A DNA stretch of 40,340 nucleotides from a virus, in IMG/VR virus record IMGVR_UViG_3300035701_002835, positions 1 to 40,340 of that record. One strand, 5' to 3'. Made by a program: the position numbers and the translations under genes. How positions within the stretch are numbered: the first letter of the stretch is position 1; every line of letters begins with the position of its first letter. The notes below the pieces were generated by a model. That model was not told where the DNA came from. It was given only the letters and a program-made list of their open reading frames with translations, and did not search any database. Positions 7,496 to 15,859 of this stretch are shown one piece after another.

Positions 7496-7676
7496 GGTAG
7501 ATATGGTGTATGAGGATAAAACTTATACACTCAAAGGCGATGATGCAAAAAGATGGATTGAAATGTTGGGCAAAATAGTGAAGATATTCCAGCTAGAGAG
7601 TAGTCTACCTGGCTTCAAGTGGGAAGAAAATGATAACCATACCGACAAAACAAATAGAAAAAGCTCTCGGAATTAA
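7473..7676 (+). CDS. Small unknown protein
   Basis: 67 residues starting MKKLIQYKVDMVYEDKTYTL. The ATG at 7473, after AAAAGGGTGGATGAAG, lies inside the end of the primase-helicase gene, and the end overlaps the resolvase start by 47 bases. A short beta hairpin and one helix are likely. No known motif. Confidence 0.55.
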   Translation: MKKLIQYKVDMVYEDKTYTLKGDDAKRWIEMLGKIVKIFQLESSLPGFKWEENDNHTDKTNRKSSRN

Positions 7677-8151
7677 AGTCAACCCATTCTTACGCTGTTT
7701 GGGCGTTGATACCGCAAGTCGAACAGGATGGTGTATGGTACTCACTAATCCTGATAGCGTACAGATTGACTATGGGTTTATTGATATTAAAAGCAAAGAC
7801 AGATATTTTCTGTTTAATGAATTGATTCGTATCTTCTCCGAACTCGTTAAGAATCAAGATATCATTATCATTGAAGATGTCTTTCTGAAATTCAATGTCA
7901 ATACTCATTCATTTCTTGCTCGTATTGGGATGATAGTATACGTTCTTGCCCAGTTGAATGGGATTAAAGAAAAAAGATTCATGTGGGCTACCACAGCTCG
8001 GAAGAACTTAGGTCTTAAAGCGACAGCTAAAAAAGCAATCATACAACAAGATTTCACTAAGAAATTAAAGATGCAGTTAGAAGATGAAGATATTATTGAT
8101 GCTATTATTTTAGCATTAAATGGTGTGTGTGAACAACCGAAAGTTTTATGA
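7630..8151 (+). CDS. RuvC-like Holliday junction resolvase
   Basis: A 173-residue RNase H-fold nuclease. The expected acidic residues are visible: Asp in CLGVDTASRTGW (strand 1), Glu in IIIIEDVFLKF, and the C-terminal pair in EDEDIIDAIILAL. RuvC-type resolvases cut four-way junctions made during recombination-dependent replication. It lies between the helicase and the RecA gene, as expected for that role. The ATG at 7630 overlaps the preceding small gene and the stop overlaps the next ATG. Confidence 0.85.
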   Translation: MITIPTKQIEKALGIKVNPFLRCLGVDTASRTGWCMVLTNPDSVQIDYGFIDIKSKDRYFLFNELIRIFSELVKNQDIIIIEDVFLKFNVNTHSFLARIGMIVYVLAQLNGIKEKRFMWATTARKNLGLKATAKKAIIQQDFTKKLKMQLEDEDIIDAIILALNGVCEQPKVL

Positions 8152-8270
8152 AACGTAATTTAAAATTTGAGTTCTTTTATTTTTTATATAGGGTTCTGAA
8201 TGGTTGGGCAATAAAATGTTACGAAATATATCACGCTGAATTTAAAAAGATGTCTAACGAAGATAAATAG
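8148..8270 (+). CDS. 40-residue unknown protein
   Basis: Coupled to the resolvase gene by an ATGA overlap. Residues 5-22 are aromatic and hydrophobic (FEFFYFLYRVLNGW), possibly an amphipathic or membrane-associated helix, followed by a charged tail. Function unknown. Confidence 0.45.
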   Translation: MKRNLKFEFFYFLYRVLNGWAIKCYEIYHAEFKKMSNEDK

Positions 8271-8278
8271 GAGAATTA

Positions 8279-8500
8279 ATGCTTCCTAAACCGAAACATA
8301 AATATGGCTATACATCAGTAGAGATAGAACAAATATGTAAACTCCGTGGTGTTACTACGAAGAAGTTTTGGGATAATCATGGGGTTAACACTTGTGCTAT
8401 GTCTAAAGATGGTAAGACTATTTATCACTACATTTGTGATGTTGAACGTACTTTACATAAACTTGGTGCAAAAGATGGTAAATTTCACCCATGGGATTAA
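8279..8500 (+). CDS. Small unknown phage protein
   Basis: 73 residues, with GGAG before the ATG. It contains a helical EIEQICKLRGVTTKKFWDNH that could be a small DNA-binding (helix-turn-helix-like) unit, and a C-terminal helix ending KDGKFHPWD. The frame overlaps the next small gene by 10 bases. No firm family. Confidence 0.6.
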   Translation: MLPKPKHKYGYTSVEIEQICKLRGVTTKKFWDNHGVNTCAMSKDGKTIYHYICDVERTLHKLGAKDGKFHPWD

Positions 8501-8664
8501 CTCGTCTAATACATATCGGTAGAAAAGTACCAAAGGGATATGAAGAATTACCAGGAGGTATCCACTTAGGTAAAGGTATGTGGATGCTCCCAATGTGTAA
8601 GATAAAGGACTCTAATGAAAAAAGCAAAAGAAATAAAAGCAGAAGCTCAAAAACACGGGTATAA
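8491..8664 (+). CDS. Small unknown protein overlapping the recA-like start
   Basis: 57 residues from ATG 8491, starting MGLTRLIHIGRKVPKGYEEL. The first 41 residues look protein-like. The last third lies out of frame over the recombinase start and is a Lys/Arg/Ser run, as expected from an overlapping frame. Function unknown. Confidence 0.4.
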   Translation: MGLTRLIHIGRKVPKGYEELPGGIHLGKGMWMLPMCKIKDSNEKSKRNKSRSSKTRV

Positions 8665-9571
8665 AATAAAACTCGCTTCAGAAATCAAAGAAGCAGAGAA
8701 GATTCGTACAGGTGTATTTGCACTTGATTATATCCTTGATGGGGGTATCTATCAAGGTGAAGGAGGGCATCGTATCGAGTTCTTTGGTAAAGAAGGCTCT
8801 GGAAAGACAACGTTTGCTTTATATGTTATCAAGCAGTTCCAAGCATTAAATAAGAAAATAATGTACTTGAACGCAGAACGTAGTTATGATAAGATGTGGG
8901 CTGAGATTATTGGGGTAGACAATAAGAAAGTGTGGACATCAGAACCTGAGTCTCTTGAACAAGCGGGAGACATGCTTGTAGAGTTTATACCCCAATATGA
9001 TTTGATTATAGTAGATTCTATCCCGTCATTGATTACACAAGAAGAACTTGATGGTACTTTGGAAGAGAACAAATATATGGCTTCTCAAGCTAAAGTATTA
9101 TCCCCGCTCATTCGTAAAGTTTATAGTGCGATTGCTAATAGTTTTACTACTATTATTTTTATCAATCAATTACGAGAAAAAGTAGGGCAGATGTATGGCA
9201 ACCCTATTGATACCCCAGGCGGTCGAGCATTAAAACATTATTATAATACCCGTGTGGAATTCAAACTCGGTAAAGCGATAGAAGAAGATATTGCCGGCGA
9301 AAAAGAGAAAGTAGGGTATGAGATAGACATCCGTTGTACTAAAAACAAACGAGGGAAACCGTATAGGACTGCGGTGGTTGATTTTTATCTCGATGGTAAG
9401 ATAGATAACAAAAAGTCTCTTTTCTACGCCGGTATGAAATATGGGTATATACTCAAAGAAGGTAATACATATCATTATGAAAAGTTTAAGCTTGTTGGTC
9501 GTGAAAACTTTATTGCTGAATTTAAAGATTGGGATAAACTAGAAGCAGAACTTTGGACAAAAATAAAATGA
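8615..9571 (+). CDS. RecA/UvsX-type recombinase
   Basis: A 318-residue strand-exchange ATPase. Walker A GKEGSGKTT is at 58-66, the catalytic Glu at about 88 (YLNAERSYD), Walker B IIVD at 131-134, and the DNA-binding L2 region about 184-207 includes NQLREKVGQMYGNPIDTPGG. It would form filaments on single-stranded DNA for recombination and recombination-dependent replication with the RuvC-like resolvase. The ATG follows AAAGGACTCTA. Length and motifs resemble phage RecA more than the diverged T4 UvsX. Confidence 0.95.
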   Translation: MKKAKEIKAEAQKHGYKIKLASEIKEAEKIRTGVFALDYILDGGIYQGEGGHRIEFFGKEGSGKTTFALYVIKQFQALNKKIMYLNAERSYDKMWAEIIGVDNKKVWTSEPESLEQAGDMLVEFIPQYDLIIVDSIPSLITQEELDGTLEENKYMASQAKVLSPLIRKVYSAIANSFTTIIFINQLREKVGQMYGNPIDTPGGRALKHYYNTRVEFKLGKAIEEDIAGEKEKVGYEIDIRCTKNKRGKPYRTAVVDFYLDGKIDNKKSLFYAGMKYGYILKEGNTYHYEKFKLVGRENFIAEFKDWDKLEAELWTKIK

Positions 9572-10053
9572 AAAAAGCTATCTTTGGTAGAGAAAACGGT
9601 AAGTTGAAAATTGTTATAAGTGAACCTATTGATGGGAGATATATGAAAGAACAAGAGATTCTCAAGAAGTATTGGTTCTTTCATCCAGAGAAATCACCCC
9701 AACGTGGGTCGATGTGTTTTGGGTTAGAGTGTGATGAGGGATGGTATCCCCTTCTTGATAAGTTGTGTAAAAAAATCGAACAGCTTATTGATACCAAATA
9801 CCCCGAGTTGAAAACACAAGAAAATCCATTTGAAGTAATGCAAGTTAAAGAGAAATTTGGAACGTTAAGATTTTATACAAATTTTTCGATTGATGAAATT
9901 GATGATTTAATAACACAAGCGGAAGATGAATCAGCTAGAACTTGTGAAGTGTGTAGTGATAAAGGTAAACTCAGAAACTATGGTTGGTATAAAACTATGT
10001 GTAAAAAATGTTATGAGATATTGTTGAAAGAGAGAAAGATAAGAAACAAATAA
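9568..10053 (+). CDS. Zinc-ribbon phage protein of unknown function
   Basis: 161 residues from ATG 9568, coupled to the recombinase gene (ATGA). The middle has WYPLLDKLCKKIEQLI and VKEKFGTLRFYTN, and the C-terminus carries a zinc ribbon, CEVCSDKG...MCKKC. I recognise this layout as recurrent in phage proteins without known function. Location after recA suggests a DNA-metabolism role, but that is inference. Confidence 0.7.
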   Translation: MKKAIFGRENGKLKIVISEPIDGRYMKEQEILKKYWFFHPEKSPQRGSMCFGLECDEGWYPLLDKLCKKIEQLIDTKYPELKTQENPFEVMQVKEKFGTLRFYTNFSIDEIDDLITQAEDESARTCEVCSDKGKLRNYGWYKTMCKKCYEILLKERKIRNK

Positions 10054-10076
10054 TAAAAGTAGAAAAGGAGACCATA

Positions 10077-10115
10077 ATGGCTAAGAAGAAACCTAGGAAA
10101 CCCTGCGGTAAGTAA
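10077..10115 (+). CDS. 12-residue leader-like mini-ORF
   Basis: AAAAGGAG precedes ATG 10077 at good spacing and the frame encodes MAKKKPRKPCGK before TAA. The peptide is very basic. It lies directly upstream of a strongly structured RNA segment, which resembles the layout of a translated leader. The same frame continues after two TAA codons into 26 more open codons (to 10211), so a recoded or decayed longer gene is also possible. Confidence 0.35.
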   Translation: MAKKKPRKPCGK

Positions 10116-10120
10116 AATCA

Positions 10121-10235
10121 CGGGGGGTAAGTTAAGAAGGCCATCGCCGAACACGAATATGGCACAGGCCGTAAGGAGCATGGGATTGTTACTCAGTCAG
10201 TCGTGAGACCGTAACTTACACCGCACCTGCCCCCC
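10121..10235 (+). ncRNA. Candidate structured RNA element upstream of the polymerase region
   Basis: Four complementary pairs are visible. GTAAGTTA (10127-10134) pairs with TAACTTAC (10212-10219). GGGGGG (10122-10127) faces CCCCCC (10230-10235). GCCAT (10140-10144) pairs with ATGGC (10159-10163). CTCA (10192-10195) pairs with TGAG (10204-10207). Together they make a closed multi-branch fold of about 115 nt, more GC-rich than its surroundings. It is not a tRNA: there is no T-arm or anticodon arm. It may be a cis-regulator or a free small RNA. Confidence 0.5.
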
Positions 10236-10254
10236 TATCCTTTAAGGAGAAAAC

Positions 10255-10530
10255 ATGGTTTATATGACAAATATGAATAACAATACGTCATCAGAAGACA
10301 TATCAAACATTATCGTAGAGAAAGAAAAAGAACTCGCTAAAGCGATTAATGACCAAGCTACTGTTGAACAAGCTCTATTGACCCTATCTAAGCAGATTCT
10401 TGACTTGCAATTCAAACGTAAAGATTTACAGATTGCTTTATCAAAAGCCAATCAAAATGTCAGACTACTCAATGGTGAGTTACGGGTACTGCGTAATCAA
10501 TTTTTTAGTGCAAGGAATTCTGGTATATAA
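10255..10530 (+). CDS. Coiled-coil protein upstream of DNA polymerase
   Basis: 91 residues, with AAGGAGAAAAC before ATG 10255. From about residue 20 to 85 it is a continuous heptad-rich helix (EKEKELAKAINDQATVEQA and on). No catalytic motif. It is 3 bases from the polymerase gene and probably co-transcribed with it. Function unknown. Confidence 0.65.
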   Translation: MVYMTNMNNNTSSEDISNIIVEKEKELAKAINDQATVEQALLTLSKQILDLQFKRKDLQIALSKANQNVRLLNGELRVLRNQFFSARNSGI

Positions 10531-10533
10531 TTT

Positions 10534-12702
10534 ATGCAACTATTAAATATACATAATAACGAACGGACTGTTTATCTGTTTACCCGAGACAATGAGGGTA
10601 AGCAGAATATTATTGTTGATAAGAACTTTTTTCCGTTCTTCTATGAGATAGACCAAAAAGGCAAATATAAGAGTTATGATGGTGTACCGCTTACCCGTAA
10701 ATTTACAAGCGTACCAAGCGACGTACCAAAACAACGTAGCCAGACATCATATAGTAGCGACGTTTTATTTACAAAAAACTATCTCATTCACAAAGTACCC
10801 AGTATCGAGAAAGCTCCTACAAAATATTGTTTTTTAGATATCGAAGTGTTAGCAAAAGAATTACCTAATCCCAAAGAAGCTAAACAAACTATTAGTTGTG
10901 TTAGTACTTATTGTGATGGAAAATTAAATACATGGTGGTTGAAAGACTACCCTGACGAAGAACAGCTAGTTAACGATTTTGTTAATTATCTGTATACAGA
11001 GAAACCTGACTTGCTATTAGCTTGGAACATGGACTTTGATTATATTTATTGTAATACTCGCATCAAAGATTTTGCAAAACGTATCAGCCCTATCAATCAA
11101 ACTCGGTGGAATTTCAAGAATGAGATTAATTATCCTGCTGGTATTTCTATTCTTGACTACTTGAGTTTGTTCAAGAAAGTGTTTATGAGAGAGGGTAGTT
11201 ACGCTCTTGATTATGTTGCTCAGAAGCATTTGAATGAGCCATCTTGGGGGAAAAGCGACTTCGGGGTACTCACGGACGAGATTAAAGAAAAAAATATAAA
11301 CGACATTAAACGTCTTGTGAAATTGGAAGAGAAATATCATCTGCTAGAATATTTCGATGAAATCAGAAGATTAAGCAAATGCTTGTGGGAAGACTTGTAT
11401 TTCAATTCATTTATTATTGAAATGCTACTGTTTGAAGAAGCTAAGAAACAGAATATTGTTCTCCCGAACGTTGCTCAGAACAGACCAGAAACAACGTTTG
11501 AAGGGGCAACAAGAGAATGTCTTGAAACAGGAGCATTATATGGGGTAGGGAAGTATGACTTATCTAGTGCGTACCCCTCGATGATTGTGAACTTCTGTTT
11601 AGATACAAGAAATGTTGGGAGTGAGGGAATAGAAATAAATGGTATTCATTTTAAGCAAGATTCTACTACTCTTATTCCTTCAATGGTGAACAAAATACTT
11701 GTACTAAAAGACAATTTAAAGAAGCAGATAAAAAGTTTTTCAGGCGAAAAAAACGAAGCGTATACAACCACAAAAATTAAATATGATGCTATTAAAGGTG
11801 TTGTCAACTCTACTTTTGGTGTTATGGGTTTTTCTAGTTTCCGTTTGTATGATAATCAAATTGCATCTACTATAACATATTTAGTGAGAGAACTATTACT
11901 CTATACAAAAGCTGAAATTGAGAAGCAAGGATATAAAGTTATCTACTGGGACACAGATAGTGTATTCATTAAATCAGAAAAGAATCTACGCAATGAACTG
12001 AACCAAATTGTTCAGAATTGGGCGAAGACTTATAATAAGGACAGTATTGATATTGAATTTGAGTATGAAGGGATGTTTGAAAGAATATTCATTCTGTCGA
12101 AATGCCGATATGTTGGTGACCTCCGCACTTCTAAAGGTTTAATAAAAGAAGTGAAAGGTGTGGAGATGAAGAAATCTAATTCTAGTAAATATCAAGCGTT
12201 CTTTCAGGATACTTTGATACAAAAAGTTTTGAACAGAGAACACAAAGAAACTATCGAACTTTGGATAGAGCAAGAAAAAGACCGTATTAAAAATCTACCG
12301 ATTGACGAAATTGGTATCCCTACAAAGATGACGAATAAAACATATGTAACAGATTATACATTTACTCGTGGAGGGAAAGAGATTACCATTAAGGATAAGA
12401 TACCCCCTATTTTTGTCAGAGCTTATACTAATGCGAAAGAAGTATTTGGTACTAAATTCAATGTAGCTCTAGGGGAATTATTTTATTATGTGTATGTTAA
12501 AGATATGGGCAATAATAAGAAAGGCAGACCTATCACAGTTATGGGTTTTACTAAAACGATGCATTTAGATAGGAGTAAAATAAACTATGATGAGATGATA
12601 CGCATAAATATTTTAACCAAAGCCCAAATGATTTTTGATGCTATGTTATGGAATAAAGATATGTTGGTATCTACCAATTCAATGCAACTACGGATTTTCT
12701 GA
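10534..12702 (+). CDS. Family B DNA polymerase
   Basis: The replicative polymerase, 722 residues. The 3'-5' exonuclease half shows Exo I DIE at 102-104 and Exo II AWNMDFDY at 163-170. The polymerase half shows motif A DLSSAYPS at 342-349, motif B around 416-432 (KYDAIKGVVNSTFGVMG) and motif C YWDTDSV at 471-477. It is shorter than T4 gp43 (about 900), mainly through a compact N-terminus. It would work with the clamp and clamp loader encoded at the left end. The gene starts 3 bases after the coiled-coil gene, without a clear ribosome site of its own. Confidence 0.95.
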   Translation: MQLLNIHNNERTVYLFTRDNEGKQNIIVDKNFFPFFYEIDQKGKYKSYDGVPLTRKFTSVPSDVPKQRSQTSYSSDVLFTKNYLIHKVPSIEKAPTKYCFLDIEVLAKELPNPKEAKQTISCVSTYCDGKLNTWWLKDYPDEEQLVNDFVNYLYTEKPDLLLAWNMDFDYIYCNTRIKDFAKRISPINQTRWNFKNEINYPAGISILDYLSLFKKVFMREGSYALDYVAQKHLNEPSWGKSDFGVLTDEIKEKNINDIKRLVKLEEKYHLLEYFDEIRRLSKCLWEDLYFNSFIIEMLLFEEAKKQNIVLPNVAQNRPETTFEGATRECLETGALYGVGKYDLSSAYPSMIVNFCLDTRNVGSEGIEINGIHFKQDSTTLIPSMVNKILVLKDNLKKQIKSFSGEKNEAYTTTKIKYDAIKGVVNSTFGVMGFSSFRLYDNQIASTITYLVRELLLYTKAEIEKQGYKVIYWDTDSVFIKSEKNLRNELNQIVQNWAKTYNKDSIDIEFEYEGMFERIFILSKCRYVGDLRTSKGLIKEVKGVEMKKSNSSKYQAFFQDTLIQKVLNREHKETIELWIEQEKDRIKNLPIDEIGIPTKMTNKTYVTDYTFTRGGKEITIKDKIPPIFVRAYTNAKEVFGTKFNVALGELFYYVYVKDMGNNKKGRPITVMGFTKTMHLDRSKINYDEMIRINILTKAQMIFDAMLWNKDMLVSTNSMQLRIF

Positions 12703-12713
12703 GGAGGTGAATA

Positions 12714-12914
12714 ATGCTATATATCGTTACGCTGTTAACAAAAGAAGACCGAGTAGAGGTAACAACTTCATGCAATAGTAAAGCCGATGTAGCAAACTTA
12801 TTGTTACATTTAAATAAGAACTATGAACTTATTAACATTGTTAAAGTTCCTGCTTATATAGAACCTACAGATTTAGTCCAAAAAGAAGATGGTCTAGAAA
12901 CCGGAAACTCATAG
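12714..12914 (+). CDS. Small unknown protein
   Basis: 66 residues; GAGGAGGTGAATA precedes the ATG. The N-terminal half looks like a beta-alpha unit (MLYIVTLLTKEDRVEVTTSC), the C-terminus is acidic. It follows the polymerase gene closely. Function unknown. Confidence 0.6.
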   Translation: MLYIVTLLTKEDRVEVTTSCNSKADVANLLLHLNKNYELINIVKVPAYIEPTDLVQKEDGLETGNS

Positions 12915-12924
12915 GAGGATACAC

Positions 12925-13179
12925 ATGTTAAGGAATAAGGATTTATATGAAGAAATCAGTCAGATTGATGAAATCGTTAAGCAAGAAAAAGATATTCGTT
13001 GGAAAGCTTTGTTGAAGATTGGAACTTTAGGTTTGAAGCTTCTTCATAATATCAGAACAAACCTAGTTTCTCTTATGACAAAATTGGGTGCAGACAAGAT
13101 TACTGCCCCTACAGCTCATATCGAACCTATCGTACCTGAAAAGACTAGTGAGAAAATTGAAAAAGTCAAAGGGAAGTAA
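12925..13179 (+). CDS. Small helical protein of unknown function
   Basis: 84 residues; TAGGAGGATACAC precedes the ATG. It is predicted helical throughout with a hydrophobic middle (LLKIGTLGLKLLHNI) and a Pro/Glu/Lys-rich tail. Its last 32 bases overlap the following nuclease gene. Confidence 0.55.
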   Translation: MLRNKDLYEEISQIDEIVKQEKDIRWKALLKIGTLGLKLLHNIRTNLVSLMTKLGADKITAPTAHIEPIVPEKTSEKIEKVKGK

Positions 13180-13435
13180 GTTCGAGACGAAGTGCCAAAA
13201 AACAATAAACTCTGGTAGTTTGTGGTTCAGTAAAGGTGATTTAAACTATAGGAATTATTGTATTGATGCAAAATATACTGATAAGAAAAGTTTCGGTATT
13301 ACGCTAAATATGGTTGAAAAGATATGGTCGGAAGCTCTTAATGCAAATAAAGAACCTATGTTACAAATAGGACTTCCTCGTAATGAAAAAGAACTGTTTG
13401 TTTTAGATTGCGTTATTCGTCTCGATAGGAGGTAA
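13148..13435 (+). CDS. Small PD-(D/E)XK nuclease (Holliday-junction-resolvase-like)
   Basis: 95 residues from GTG 13148 (TTG 13157 is an alternative; no ATG fits well). The pattern SKGSKFETK (conserved Glu), WFSKGDLN (Asp), then CIDAKYTDKKSF (D-x-K) matches the E...D...(D/E)xK core of archaeal-type resolvases and phage relatives. It probably cleaves DNA in recombination or repair. It overlaps the previous gene and is one base from the reductase start. Confidence 0.65.
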   Translation: MRKLKKSKGSKFETKCQKTINSGSLWFSKGDLNYRNYCIDAKYTDKKSFGITLNMVEKIWSEALNANKEPMLQIGLPRNEKELFVLDCVIRLDRR

Positions 13436-13436
13436 A

Positions 13437-14936
13437 ATGGCAATTTCGAAAAACGCTTCAAAGTTATTAAAAGACCGTTACTGCCACCAAAACGAACACC
13501 CTAAGGAAGTTTATCCTAGAGTAGCTAATGCTCTGTCTTTAGGTGACACTAAGTTTGAGAAGAAGTTAGCGAAAGTCATGGAAGATGGTGCATTTTTACC
13601 AAACTCTCCATGTATTCGTAATGCTGGTATTAAAAAAGGTATGCTTCATGCGTGTTTCGTACTTCCTATCAATGATGATATGGAGAGTATCACCAACGCT
13701 TTGAAAGATATGATGATTATCTTCAAGAACGGTGGTGGCGTAGGAATTAATTTCAGTAAATTAAGACCTAAAGAAGCTATGTTATCTGGTGGAGGTTCAT
13801 CTTCTGGTGTCGTATCATTCATGTCTTTATTTAACACCGCTACTGAAGTTGTCAAACAAGGTGGTTTTAGGCGTGGTGCTTTAATGGGGATTTTGAATTT
13901 TGAACATGCAGAGATTCTAGAGTTTGTGCGTAGTAAGTTGACAGGGCAATTAACAAACTTTAATATTTCTGTATTGGTTAGTGATGCGTTTATGGAAAAA
14001 GTAGAGAAAGGAGAGACAATAGATTTAAAAAATCCACAAGATGATAAAGTATGGGCTACGATTAATGCCAAAACTATCTTTGATGTTATTTGTTTTAGTG
14101 CGTGGAATAGTGGTGACCCTGGGTTTTTATTCTATGATAGAATTAACAAAGACAATCCACTATATCCTAAGATTAAAATTAAAACAACTAATCCTTGTGG
14201 AGAGGTACCTCTTCCTGAGTATGGTGCTTGTTGTTTAGGGTCTATCAACATCTCTAAGTTTGTCCATGGTGGTAAATTTAGATTCAATGTTTTTGCTGAT
14301 ACATTAGAAATTGCGACAAGAGCGTTGCGTAACAATAATGCTATCTCTTGGTATCCTCTACCTCAGATTACAAAAACAATGAAAGAGTTAGACCCAATCG
14401 GGGTAGGTATTATGGGGTTTGCTGATACGTTGATTATGCTTGGTATTTATTATGATAGTGATGATTGTTTAAAGTTTATTGATGAGCTAGGTAAAATCTA
14501 TAAAGAAGTAACAGATAGAGTAGCACCTAAATGTTTTTATCGTAGAATCATTGCACCAACAGGGAGTTTGAGTATTCTTGCTGATTGCAGTAGTGGTATT
14601 GAACCTGTCTTTGAAACTACGTTTGAGAGACATTTAACGGTAGGCATTATTGAAGAAACTAGAAATATATATAAATCAAAGTATGTAAGAACCGCTCATC
14701 AAGTAGCACCTGAGTGGCATTTGAAAATACAAGCTCAATGGCAAAATTGGTTAGATGGTGCGTGTAGTAAAACGGTCAATCTACCTAATGATGCAAGTGT
14801 TGATACAGTTAAGAAAATATATATGGATGCCTGGAAAGCAAAGGTAAAGGGGATTACCGTTTTTAGAGATGGTTCTAAAGAAGGTGTACTTAGAAAAAAA
14901 ATAGGAAAATGTGACGATGAAGGCTGTCACCTGTAA
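13437..14936 (+). CDS. Class II (adenosylcobalamin-dependent) ribonucleotide reductase
   Basis: The 499-residue enzyme makes deoxyribonucleotides. Visible features are C73 in MLHACFVLP (reducible cysteine), the GGGVGINFS substrate loop near 99-107, NPCGE at 252-256 with the radical cysteine C254, ACCLGSIN with the partner cysteine near 265, and a C-terminal CDDEGC pair for re-reduction. The ending KGITVFRDGSKEGVL is typical of NrdJ. No small radical-generating subunit gene is nearby, which supports class II. It lacks an N-terminal ATP cone and is short for bacterial NrdJ, as in other phages. AGGAGG precedes the start. The host would have to supply B12. Confidence 0.9.
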   Translation: MAISKNASKLLKDRYCHQNEHPKEVYPRVANALSLGDTKFEKKLAKVMEDGAFLPNSPCIRNAGIKKGMLHACFVLPINDDMESITNALKDMMIIFKNGGGVGINFSKLRPKEAMLSGGGSSSGVVSFMSLFNTATEVVKQGGFRRGALMGILNFEHAEILEFVRSKLTGQLTNFNISVLVSDAFMEKVEKGETIDLKNPQDDKVWATINAKTIFDVICFSAWNSGDPGFLFYDRINKDNPLYPKIKIKTTNPCGEVPLPEYGACCLGSINISKFVHGGKFRFNVFADTLEIATRALRNNNAISWYPLPQITKTMKELDPIGVGIMGFADTLIMLGIYYDSDDCLKFIDELGKIYKEVTDRVAPKCFYRRIIAPTGSLSILADCSSGIEPVFETTFERHLTVGIIEETRNIYKSKYVRTAHQVAPEWHLKIQAQWQNWLDGACSKTVNLPNDASVDTVKKIYMDAWKAKVKGITVFRDGSKEGVLRKKIGKCDDEGCHL

Positions 14937-14946
14937 GGAGAACGAT

Positions 14947-15654
14947 ATGGGATTAGAAGTCTCTAAAATGAAAAAAGAAGAGATTTTAGCTAGAGATAAG
15001 TTTCTCTGTCCTGATAAGGGGCATGGTTCAAAAAATGGGTGGGAGCATCCCCGTTGTTTTGAAAAATATACTAAAGGTCTCTACCAAGAAAAAGTTATTT
15101 ATTTTGATATAGAAGCTGAAGATTTAAATGCTGATTATGGTATTATGTTTAATTGGTGTGCTATTGATGATGAAGGGAATCAGTTTGAGGATTGTATAAC
15201 GTTAGAAGATATTAAAAAGTATAAGTCGTCACAAAGAGATGTAGAACCAAAAGAAGATACTCGAATCGTTACAAGTTTAGTTAATACGTTATCCCGTTAT
15301 ACTCGCTGTGTTGCTCACTATGGTTGTGGATATGATTTACCTTTTGCTAGAACGAGAGCTGTCATTAATAAAGTTCCATTCCCTACTTATGGAATGTTGT
15401 TTCAAAGTGATACATGGGTATTTTTAAAGAAGAAGTTTAAATTGTCAAGAAATAGTTTAGAGAATGGATGCCGTAAACTCCTTGGGTATACTCGTAAAGA
15501 CCACCTCTCTTTATCTGTAAAACATGGTTGTCTGCGAGGTGAAAAGTGGGCTCTTGATATATCTAGAGAACATTGTAAGAAAGACGTTCTTGATTTAATT
15601 GCTCTGTTCGAAGCTACGCACATGTTCGCTCGTAAGACTAAAAGTAGTATCTAA
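14947..15654 (+). CDS. DnaQ/YprB-like 3'-5' exonuclease (RNase H fold)
   Basis: 235 residues from ATG 14947 (AAGGAGAACGAT upstream). The DEDD exonuclease motifs are visible: YFDIEAED (Exo I), VAHYGCGYDLPFA (Exo II) and REHCKKDVLDLIALF (Exo III). The N-terminus has a possible zinc site (CPDKGH...HPRCF). It is probably a nucleic-acid-trimming exonuclease. The original open frame extends upstream over the end of the reductase gene but lacks a ribosome site there. Confidence 0.8.
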   Translation: MGLEVSKMKKEEILARDKFLCPDKGHGSKNGWEHPRCFEKYTKGLYQEKVIYFDIEAEDLNADYGIMFNWCAIDDEGNQFEDCITLEDIKKYKSSQRDVEPKEDTRIVTSLVNTLSRYTRCVAHYGCGYDLPFARTRAVINKVPFPTYGMLFQSDTWVFLKKKFKLSRNSLENGCRKLLGYTRKDHLSLSVKHGCLRGEKWALDISREHCKKDVLDLIALFEATHMFARKTKSSI

Positions 15655-15658
15655 AACG

Positions 15659-15859
15659 ATGAAACTAAATTTTGGTAAACATAAAGGTAAAGAACTCATA
15701 GATGTACCGTTAGAGTACTTGGCGTGGCTTGTACATCCCGTCTTACCAGAGGATAAGATGTTTGACGTACCTAAACAAATACAAGATGAAGCAAATAAAC
15801 TCTATGTTATGAAACTTATAGAACGTAACTATAAGGATTGGCGATTGGAAATCCTATAG
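15659..15859 (+). CDS. DUF3820 / ExoX C-terminal-like small protein
   Basis: 66 residues. The core FGKHKGKELIDVPLEYLAWL matches the F-G-K-x-K-G-x...P-x-x-Y-L-x-W-L pattern of DUF3820, also found as the C-terminal domain of exodeoxyribonuclease X. Here it follows a separate exonuclease gene at once, so the two may act together as the domains do when fused. The last 22 bases overlap an HNH remnant. Confidence 0.7.
   Translation: MKLNFGKHKGKELIDVPLEYLAWLVHPVLPEDKMFDVPKQIQDEANKLYVMKLIERNYKDWRLEIL

Noticed and set aside
10121-10235. tRNA or tmRNA reading of the structured segment
   Set aside because: The outer stem resembles an acceptor stem, but there is no T-arm sequence, no anticodon arm of proper size and no CCA-like end.
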